Source: Adineta vaga (Eukaryota; Rotifera). From it: a stretch of DNA of 64,000 nt. The DNA lies in contig CP075492.1 in NCBI GenBank assembly GCA_021613535.1, positions 14,074,001 to 14,138,000 on the forward strand, read 5' to 3'. Under the pieces are notes generated by a model, which had not been told where the DNA came from, made no database searches, and saw nothing but the letters and a program-made list of their open reading frames with translations. The position numbers and the translations under genes are program-made. Each line of letters opens with the position of its first letter. Within the stretch, counting starts at the first letter, position 1. Shown piece after piece: positions 56,504 through 64,000 of the stretch.

Positions 56504-57278
56504 TTTCAGATAAATATTCGACAGAGTGATGTGAAGAAATAATACTAAAAACGACAAAACTATGAGTATATGAATTATATAATATACGAAGTATATCAGT
56601 AGGTGTTTGCATGAAAATATGAAAGAGAATCGTTTTGAAGACTATATTCTTTGATACAGAATGGTAAAAAAAATAATAAACGTTGCCACGATATGTTGAA
56701 GGAATGGTAATTTTTTTATGTTGATCTATGAAGCGACAGTATTCTACAACGTGAGAAGAGAATCGAAACAGCCAGAAAAAAGATGGTAATGGAGGAAAAA
56801 ATGATACACATGCCTTCAAGTGACTGACTCATTTATTCAATGAGTAATTGTCAAACATATACGAATGAATGTGAAAAGATTAATCGTATGAAATCTTTTA
56901 CAAAAAAGAAAATTCAAAGAGAATACAAAAATGTTACGATTTCATCGTTATATGATTTGATCATATCATAAACTTTATTTTGTATTCTGTTTTATTGACA
57001 TTAAACACTCGCATATATACATATATATATATATATAGCAATTAACATTGATAATGAAATATCTCTATAAATATGTTTTGAAAAATGAATAAGTATTCAT
57101 TAGTTTGATTGTACGATTGTTTTATGGGATTACGTTGAATAACTATGAAAAGTTTTTTTTCCACTGAGTGACTATTTTAATGAAAGGAATCAACAACAAC
57201 ATCATGCAGTTTTACTTATTTTGAATACAATCATTCATTTGATTATTCTACTTCGAAGAAATAACTCACGACTAAACT
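56504..57278. other. Divergent intergenic region
   Basis: About 775 bases between the TMEM63-like gene and a 7TM gene, holding both promoters. A (TA)n tract lies near 57014-57038. No other feature identified. Confidence 0.45.
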
Positions 57279-58244
57279 ATGCCAGTGACCATTTTACCAT
57301 CGATACAACGAGAAATCATTCGATATGGTGTTAGCATATATCTTATATTCGGTCTTGTGGGTAATCTCTGTAATTGTGTAATGTTTACACGAAATTCATA
57401 TCGCCGCAGTCCTAGTTCAATTTATCTTCTTTCACTTTCAATATTTTCTATAATTTATCTTATTTGGACATTTGCTCCACTTTTCTATACACTTAATTAT
57501 ATAGATCCTCAAACTCAATCAATAATCTATTGTAAAGTACGACAATATGGTAGTCATACTCTTAGTCTTCATATTCGTTATGCAGTTGTACTTGCATGTT
57601 TTGACCGATTTCTTGTTACACGAACAAATGTTCGTATCCGTTCATTGAGCACCATTAAAACAGCAAGAATTCTTACTTGTATCATGTGTTTTGTATGTTT
57701 ATTAATTGCTTTACATATGCCTGTTGAAATGACTATCAATACTAGTAGAGTCTGTGGAATGTTCGGCATGTACAAGTTATCGTATGCAATTTATCAAATT
57801 ATAATTTTTACTTTAACACCACCTATCTTAATGATTCTATTCAGTATTTTTACGATTCATGATCTTCAGCAACGACATAATATAAATCAAAGTCATGCAA
57901 GAAAAAGAGATCGTCATCTTGCATATATGGTTATTGCGGAAGTAGCAATAAATATCATTTCATCAGTTCCATATGCAGCTAATCTTCTCTATGGTGCATT
58001 GACATATTATGTAACAAATAAAAGTACAGAAAGAGCAGAGATTGAAGCATTTTTAACTTTTATTACTCAATTTTTTATCTATTTCTTGGGCGTTGTTCCA
58101 TTTTATCTATTCATATTAGTATCAAAACCATTTCGAGATGAATTCATGGATTTTCTTATCAATAATTGGTACAAATATATTTTACGACAAACACGAGTGG
58201 TTCCAACACATGAATTAAACGTTCTAGCTACAAACAATCATTGA
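57279..58244 (+). CDS. Rhodopsin-type 7TM receptor
   Basis: Intronless, 321 residues. TM1 carries the GN motif (YLIFGLVGNLCNCVMFTRN). TM3 is preceded by Cys (IIYCKVRQYGSH) and ends VLACFDRFLVTR (DRF for DRY). The ECL2 Cys lies in SRVCGMFGM. TM6 is AEVAINIISSVPYAANLLYG, and TM7 ends FYLFILVSKPFRDEFMDF. The last tail is short and basic. It resembles the neuropeptide-like receptor group expanded in rotifers; ligand unknown. It converges on another 7TM gene with only 12 bp between stop codons. Confidence 0.82.
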   Translation: MPVTILPSIQREIIRYGVSIYLIFGLVGNLCNCVMFTRNSYRRSPSSIYLLSLSIFSIIYLIWTFAPLFYTLNYIDPQTQSIIYCKVRQYGSHTLSLHIRYAVVLACFDRFLVTRTNVRIRSLSTIKTARILTCIMCFVCLLIALHMPVEMTINTSRVCGMFGMYKLSYAIYQIIIFTLTPPILMILFSIFTIHDLQQRHNINQSHARKRDRHLAYMVIAEVAINIISSVPYAANLLYGALTYYVTNKSTERAEIEAFLTFITQFFIYFLGVVPFYLFILVSKPFRDEFMDFLINNWYKYILRQTRVVPTHELNVLATNNH

Positions 58245-58256
58245 ACAATATAATAT

Positions 58257-59288
58257 TTAATGATGTAAAGTTGTCGTATGTTTAGCATGCATTGCAGCCA
58301 TAGGTATGGTATGCATATTAGTTCGACTATCATGATCAGCCGGCATTTGTCGATAAAACCATCTCATTCGTTTCAAAAGACGAAATAATTTTCGACGAAA
58401 TGTTGGACTAGATAGTGTATGTAAATAAAATGCAGCACTAAAATTTAAATATGGTAATGTAAATGACATATTGATCATGAATACACCTATTAATGTAATT
58501 TGAGTGCTTTGTGGCGCAGGATAGATCAAACTATAGATTAGATAGACGGCATATAATATATTACATAAAAGATCAGTGATGACCTGAGCCAATAACATTG
58601 TTATATATTGACCAATGATTTGACGTTCGTTATGTATAACATCATTCGTTGGTAAAATTCGTCTTTGCATTGTTTTTAAATGACAAAAAGTAATCAGACC
58701 ACATATAATCATACTTAATGGAATAGATATGCCTTGAATCAATGCAGATATTGTAGTATAAATAGCATACGTTGAATTTGGTGGTGATAAACATTGACCA
58801 TAGATTATTGTATGATATATTAAAGCGGGTGACGAATACACGAAGGAAAAAATCCATATAAAAACAATCAAATAATACGCTACTTTTGGTCGACTTTCCA
58901 TACGCATCCATGCACTTCTCGAACTAGCACACATTCGATCAACGCAAGCAAATAAAATTGATAATCGATAAATTAAGAAAGAAGTACTAGTCAAATAAGT
59001 ACGTAAACGACAGAACCATAATGAAGTTAGAGCAGGATCAATATTGTAAAGACCACGAACAAGACGTAGTACAAGACCAAAATTTAATATAAATATATCA
59101 ATAATTGATGCAGATAAAAAGTAAAGTAAACAAGAATTTGAACGTGATGTTGGTCGAGCAAATATTAACAAATTCAAACAATTACCAATATTTCCCAATA
59201 TAAAACAAATTGGTAATATAATATAATTAAAAGACCAATTCACATCATTGAATATAGTTGTTAAACTAGAAACGAAAGTGCCTGACAT
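58257..59288 (-). CDS. Rhodopsin-type 7TM receptor
   Basis: Intronless, 343 residues. TM1 with GN (CFILGNIGNCLNLLIFARP), Cys before TM3 (LWFCRLRTYLTST), TM3 end ILFACVDRMCASSRS (DRM for DRY), ECL2 Cys (IIYGQCLSPPNS), TM6 AQVITDLLCNILYAVYLIY, TM7 LNFSAAFYLHTLSSPTFRRK. It shares TM1, TM3 and tail patterns with its convergent neighbour at 57279, so they are paralogues of the same receptor group that diverged long ago. The His-rich tail (HTIPMAAMHAKHTTTLHH) is unusual. Ligand unknown. Confidence 0.82.
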   Translation of the reverse strand: MSGTFVSSLTTIFNDVNWSFNYIILPICFILGNIGNCLNLLIFARPTSRSNSCLLYFLSASIIDIFILNFGLVLRLVRGLYNIDPALTSLWFCRLRTYLTSTSFLIYRLSILFACVDRMCASSRSAWMRMESRPKVAYYLIVFIWIFSFVYSSPALIYHTIIYGQCLSPPNSTYAIYTTISALIQGISIPLSMIICGLITFCHLKTMQRRILPTNDVIHNERQIIGQYITMLLAQVITDLLCNILYAVYLIYSLIYPAPQSTQITLIGVFMINMSFTLPYLNFSAAFYLHTLSSPTFRRKLFRLLKRMRWFYRQMPADHDSRTNMHTIPMAAMHAKHTTTLHH

Positions 59289-60135
59289 TTCTACTGATTA
59301 TATCTTAGCAGCTTTATCTTAGTTTATAGTTCTTTTCTGTGAATTGTCAGAAGAAAATGAAGAAAGAAATTCATTTATAAATGACGCATTTTGTGCTGTC
59401 AAAATCAGATTTACTATAAATATTACGAAGAGCGTTATCTTGTCATATTTCAGATCGTGATAAGTTCCAACTTCAGATAAACAACGTTTCTGACAGATCT
59501 AATTAGTTTTACAAGAGACACGATATATTTCCTTCGTTATTGAAGTTAGCGTAAACAAACATTTTCTCTAAATCTACAGTTTTGTTCATATCCTGAGGAT
59601 GTGGGTGAATGAGGGTCTTCTTATGATTTATACTCACACCCACACCTTCAGGTCCAACTGATGTATACTGTGTTCGAAATAATGAGATTGTTGTGTAGAC
59701 GAAAGTCTTTTAATAAAACCAGCATCTTATCGAAAGGGAAAAAACACATTTTTTTAACCTGTAATTACACAAGAAAGTATGTCTAATCGTGACAGAAAGC
59801 AAAAAAACCATACCCACGTCATTTTATTTTTTTTCTCACGAACATCAGCAAGGACAACGCATACATTGCTTCTGTTGTTGTGTTTGTTGTTAACAGGTAA
59901 GAAAAAGAATTCTTATTTCGGAAGAAAATAAACGCAAAGTTTTTGCATCTGAGAGACTCTCCTATAAATCCAATCCCTAGGGAACCGTGTAGTTAACTCA
60001 TCAATGATTTATCTGCGAACTTGAAGGTTAGAATATGTGGTTTTTTTTCGAAAAAAGATATATAATTTAATTTTACTCTTCTACACACGAATGATTCATT
60101 TCAGAACATAATATATACTTTACTAGTCTTCTACC
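59289..60135. other. Intergenic region with hairpin
   Basis: About 850 bases between the 7TM gene and the ADP-ribosyltransferase, containing the inverted repeat at 59592-59652. A GTTAACAG/GTAAG sequence near 59891 may reflect a 5' UTR exon. No coding frame supported. Confidence 0.4.
59592..59652. repeat. Imperfect hairpin of GGTGTGGGTG-type arms
   Basis: Left arm CCTGAGGATGTGGGTGAATG (59592-59611). The right arm, 59633-59652, is the reverse complement of CCTGAAGGTGTGGGTGTGAG. The loop is about 20 nt. The arms carry TGTGGG/CCCACA. The same type of motif is at 4932, 5447, 33513 and 50824. Confidence 0.7.
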
Positions 60136-61053
60136 ATGAGCGGCTCCGGAGAGCGTTTTACAGACGTTGATGTAACCAATAAACGCTTACCAGCGTGTTT
60201 TGGTTATATCGCATGGAAGGTATTACCTATTGAACAAGCTATGGCAGACTTAAATAGTTGTCTGCGCGAAATCAACAGATTTGTCAAGCTTGCCAAGAGA
60301 TACTGTACATTTCCAAATGACCATCAGTTGACTAAAGATGAAGCCACGGCCATATATATTTATACTATGGAAATGTCGGAAGATGAATGCATCTACCGTA
60401 TATTAAATCAAACGTTACGTCTCGAAGATCGAACTAAAGTTCGGCCATGGTTCCCGTATTTAAAATTATTTGACTCTGCAGTAGCTAAATTACCAACGTT
60501 CAAAGGTGTCGTCTGGCGTGGCGTTAATAAAGATGTCAGCCAGTCGTTCAAAAAAGGCCAAAAACTAACTTGGTGGAGTATTAGCTCATGCTCAACATCA
60601 GTAAAGGTTATTTCATCGTTTTTGGGTGAAGTTCCTGAAAGCACTCTTTTTAACATTCAATGTTCGACTGGAAAATGTATTGCAGCATACACATGTTACC
60701 CAAGTGAAAATGAAATTATCTTAATGCCAGGTACAACATTTGAAGTTGTAGACGATCCATTACATCATCATGGTGGTTTACATATAGTTCATTTAAAAGA
60801 AATCAACGAGGAAGATGATAACGAAGACGATGATAAACAAAGAGAATCCATAGAATTAGCAACTCCCCAACCTATGGCTGCTGCTTCTGTGTCACAAAAA
60901 TTCGAAAAATTGATCATAGGTAAAAATAACATGCAGGGTACTTCCTCTAAATTTACTGATCGACTCCGCAGTCTTTTTCTTACAATTTCTCAAGTAAGTG
61001 CTCGCATTGACCTGCATCCTGTCATGGCTCTTCTCTGCTGGATAATATTCTAG
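60136..61053 (+). CDS. Arginine-type mono-ADP-ribosyltransferase (ART family)
   Basis: 305 codons as a single frame. The catalytic R-S-ExE triad is complete: Arg128 in VVWRGVNK, Ser148 in WWSISSCST, and Glu191-x-Glu193 in SENEIIL. Preceding motifs such as AIYIYTMEMSEDECIYRILN match the N-terminal helices of ART domains. The family moves ADP-ribose from NAD+ to arginine. There is no signal peptide, so it is probably intracellular. After the domain comes an acidic stretch (EEDDNEDDD). The true C-terminus is uncertain. A donor at ATCATAG/GTAAAA (about 60918) could join to an exon at about 61356-61461 (DPYHASPSKPSDTFHGTKNT, Pro-rich), or one at CAA/GTAAGT (about 60993) could be used. GC content is higher than in neighbours. 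Confidence 0.85.
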   Translation: MSGSGERFTDVDVTNKRLPACFGYIAWKVLPIEQAMADLNSCLREINRFVKLAKRYCTFPNDHQLTKDEATAIYIYTMEMSEDECIYRILNQTLRLEDRTKVRPWFPYLKLFDSAVAKLPTFKGVVWRGVNKDVSQSFKKGQKLTWWSISSCSTSVKVISSFLGEVPESTLFNIQCSTGKCIAAYTCYPSENEIILMPGTTFEVVDDPLHHHGGLHIVHLKEINEEDDNEDDDKQRESIELATPQPMAAASVSQKFEKLIIGKNNMQGTSSKFTDRLRSLFLTISQVSARIDLHPVMALLCWIIF

Positions 61054-64000
61054 GGGAAAGTACACAGTCCGATAATCTTAGAAAACTGAGAAGAATTCAA
61101 TAGTATCTATTGGAACTCACATTACTCTCTTTAGTTCATTTTCTGGAGAGAAGTAAAAACTGACTTTATAGTTCGCAAATACAATAGAGAATGGTTAGAG
61201 TACATCTAGTGAAGATATATTTGAATCAGTATTATGCTTTTATACCGCAATTATTCTGTTACTCGGATTACACTCGTGAAGAAAAGATAATGTTTTATCT
61301 ATGAGTATCAGTATGAACATGGAGTTATAAGAAATGGTCTCTTTCTCTATTTAGACCCTTATCACGCAAGTCCTTCAAAACCCAGCGATACATTTCATGG
61401 TACGAAGAACACAATGACATCAACTGAGCCATTGCCTAAACCTGTATCTATGCCAAAACCAGGTATGTTAATTTGAAGAAATTTACAATCTTTTCCTCAC
61501 ATCTAACCTCTCCATCGGTTTCAACATGGAAGAATTCTATTCGATCCACATAGAAGTCTCTATCTCTGACGAACTATATCATAGTATCAAAATTCCTCAC
61601 TTTCTATTCCAACGTATCTTTGATAGTTCTGCTCCTATTTTATTTAATACTTGTGCTTTGAAAAATTATAAATTTTCTACGCAACATATGTGTGGCAGTC
61701 GGTTAGGGAATTTAGTTGAGATTGGAATATAGAAAAATACTATCTAAATCTATATTTTTATTTGTAGAGAGGAAAAATAGAATTGATAATTGTATATTAA
61801 AGAAAACAGTTATAATTTATTTAACTATGTTATGAAACGTTAAATAATTGTTTTATAAAGAGGATATTGATTTTTGTAAAAGTAGACAGATTTTTTTCAT
61901 GAGCGGGACATGCGGGACATTGAAATTTTATATTGAAAGATAGAGATTTTCGTAGAAAAAATAGTTTTCTTTTCTAGGTGAGAAATGCGGCACATAGAGT
62001 TTTCTTTCGTTTTGTATTAAGAGAAAGATTTCTGCTACCTATTTTTCCTGTTACGGTTTATTTGACACTGATTTAAATAAATCTTTCTCTTTCCCTTTTT
62101 TAAAAATTAGTTTTCTGCAATTTCTTATTTAGAATATAGGTGAGGCTGCTTCCGAATATTTCAATGTATAAAAAAATATATTCGTATGCATAGAATAAGT
62201 ATTTGCGAAGCATAAATTATATGGATGAAAAATGAATTATCTCTCAGATTTTTTTTAGAAAATAGAGGTTTTGTTAAATATTTTTATTGACTAACTAGAA
62301 ATAGAATGTAATGAGTGGTACACTACTTTAGATATTGATAAAAATTTAGACAAGTTTGAAAACATTACGAGCAGAGAGCTGATGAAAATGGCAACATAAA
62401 TTAAAACGAGAAATAAAGCAGTTCAGTTTGAGGAATAGGAATATCGTTTTTTAGTGCCCCTTGAAATCAAAATAAAGTTGGAATAGTTTAGACGAAATGA
62501 TTTCGAGTAGGAGGTAAAAAAGGCAGGGAGTACAATTGGTTAATGAAGTAAATATTTCTACAAAATTTGACAAGTTAAACATGTAACAAAGAGTTTAATA
62601 ACTTAATTTAAAATGATTATCATAGGACTATCGCTAAATCTTCATTTTGTAGGAACGAACATCTACTAAGAGAATATAAAATAGAGAAATGATTGTGTCA
62701 CTTAGATTTCTTACATAATAATATTTTGAAACACACTCTTTTATTCTTTGATAAAAAGAAAACGGTGTGAATGACAAAATGTTTCTTTATGAAAATCCGT
62801 TTATAATATTCCATTCGATTCAGATAGATTTATTGATGAAGAAATCTATTTAATTTTCGTTTCTCTTGTTTCTGTCTATTTTTTTCGCGCATTCCAATCT
62901 CAACTGAATTCTCATGTCAACTGTGACATTTTTATTTATAGATTTAGCAGTATCGTTCTGAGCTGTAGTAGATCTAAACACACAGGTAGTACTAGTTATT
63001 GATGGTAATACAGATAGAGACACAGAAAGTAAACATACAAGAGAAGAGATAGTTGACATGAAATACTCGCAGTCTTCACTTTAGCTAAATACTATAGTCA
63101 TTAATCGAATGTTTTCCAGCATACTATTGTTCATCTCCTTCATAACTCTGTAACAGCTATGAATTTTTGTTTTAGAAGATAAAGAATTTGCTGAGCCTGG
63201 TAGCTGTGACAAACTCTATCACAATTATTCATTTGTTCTATGTCCAATAACTAACGAAGCATAGTAAGACAACGGATTTAGACAAAATAATGTAAACGAA
63301 TACAACTTTTGTCATAGGCAATCGTATATTCGATGCTTTATTGCAAATATATTCTAGCAGAACTTCCATGTCTAGTGCGAGAAATATATGAACGAAATGC
63401 TGAAGGGCGTCGTATCTATTCATTTTGTCTGTCAACTATGAACTGTCCATGAAGTGTTATATTTGACTGAAAAGAACAAATAATAATCGAATGCTATGAT
63501 CCTTGTGCAAAATGTCACAAGTGTCGTTGTTCTTATTCTATTATCGTATAATCAGAAATTAACAAATGAACTTCAGACTTTTATGAGATTAAGAAAAATA
63601 ATGGAATAGAACTTTGATTTAAACGATTCAAAGGACATACTTTTTCTTTATGTTGATCGATTGAGTAATATCGCTTTCAAACAACTGAAGTAGATGAATA
63701 TGATCATTGGAATTTTCTAAATCATTCATGTGCTGCGTGAATATCAGTGGTCTATCCGTCTGAAATATGAGCATTATTGTAGACAAAATAGGCTAATACA
63801 ATCTACTGGTGATAGTAATTATTCATTTAATCAGTGAAACGTAAAGCTATGATTATGAACGAGTCATTCATTTCATATTAGTGAAATAGATGAATAGAAA
63901 TGTCTGCCCATGTGGAAAATGATTGTACATTTAGTATGTAATGTTTTCATCTGAAGCAATAAAGAACAGCTTGTTTCTAGAGGAGTCGTATTAATAAACG
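61054..64000. other. Long non-coding right end
   Basis: Almost 3 kb, strongly AT-rich, with no convincing gene. A Pro-rich open stretch flanked by splice-like sites (about 61356-61461) may be a further exon of the ADP-ribosyltransferase. A 69-codon minus frame (62850-63059) begins with a signal-peptide-like sequence (MSTISSLVCLLSVSLSVLPS) and could be a tiny secreted peptide gene. An open 40-codon minus segment flanked by AG and GT (about 63649-63758) could be an exon of a gene to the right. None is strong. Confidence 0.35.
62850..63059 (-). CDS. Possible small secreted peptide
   Basis: 69 codons: a hydrophobic N-terminus with likely cleavage after residue 22, then TTCVFRSTTAQNDTAKSINK and a basic end. 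Two cysteines follow the putative signal. No homologue recognised and no neighbouring exons. It could be chance in AT-rich DNA. Confidence 0.25.
   Translation of the reverse strand: MSTISSLVCLLSVSLSVLPSITSTTCVFRSTTAQNDTAKSINKNVTVDMRIQLRLECAKKIDRNKRNEN

Noticed and set aside
63649-63758. Open minus-strand segment flanked by CAG and GTATGT
   Set aside because: Only about 40 codons, no homology visible, and no neighbouring exon in the window.
1-64000. tRNA, rRNA, CRISPR arrays, retrotransposons or transposases
   Set aside because: I looked for typical signatures (reverse transcriptase or DDE motifs, regularly spaced repeats, cloverleaf sequences) and saw none; small RNA genes could still be missed by eye.

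Overview
The window is eukaryotic nuclear DNA from a compact, AT-rich invertebrate genome. Coding exons are interrupted by GT-AG introns mostly 45-60 nt long, and many genes have none. There are about 30 genes in 64 kb, and I find no recognisable retroelement or transposase. The gene mix is animal DEG/ENaC channel, rhodopsin-type 7TM receptors, F-box/LRR proteins, a DDX60-type helicase and NAGPA, next to genes of bacterial or fungal/plant flavour (serine beta-lactamase-like hydrolase, GH128, UGT80 glycosyltransferase, CVWAG-motif secreted protein, beta-helix protein). That mix, with the tiny introns and TGTGGG-containing motifs, best fits a bdelloid rotifer (Adineta/Rotaria type). The assignment is inference; no search was run.

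Layout. 1-757 (minus): 5' part of a DEG/ENaC channel. 1609-4824: an eight-exon gene joining RRM-like segments, a CCCH zinc-finger region and a degenerate kinase domain. 4932-6355: an inverted telomere-like motif pair, then a decayed four-TM (TMEM272-like) pseudogene. 6945-9369: a HipA-like kinase and a Josephin-like protease. 9470-15506: a repeat-bearing secreted/GPI-type protein, a serine hydrolase, and a UGT80 glycosyltransferase with an N-terminal GH2-type sugar-binding domain. 16830-21619: a 7TM receptor, a TIGR02452/PARG-like macrodomain protein and NAGPA. 21877-23873: a RING/TRAF/coiled-coil/LRR protein with a frameshift in a 135-nt tandem repeat. 24573-27437: GH128 with a PAN module, a membrane-anchored cupin and a LURP-one/tubby-like secreted protein. 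27766-31110: two divergent F-box/LRR genes, one built from exact 84-nt one-repeat exons. 31897-35113: a CVWAG secreted protein and a duplicated 7TM locus, one copy of which has lost almost all of its coding sequence. 36760-43651: a DUF4177-like secreted protein and a complete ten-exon DDX60-type helicase. 44215-46967: an aldo-keto reductase with its middle deleted, an F-box protein and a cupin-like protein. 47887-56503: a secreted beta-helix protein, a Thr-rich stalked membrane protein with a jelly-roll ectodomain, and a TMEM63/CSC1 channel. 57279-61053: two convergent 7TM receptors and an arginine ADP-ribosyltransferase. 61054-64000: no convincing gene.

The genes do not form an operon-like pathway. 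A loose theme is nucleic-acid sensing, ADP-ribose and ubiquitin biology (RRM/CCCH pseudokinase, DDX60 helicase, ADP-ribosyltransferase, PARG-like macrodomain, Josephin, RING and F-box adaptors). Several loci show duplication followed by decay. The most unusual architectures are the RRM-CCCH-pseudokinase and the GH2-lectin/UGT80 fusion.
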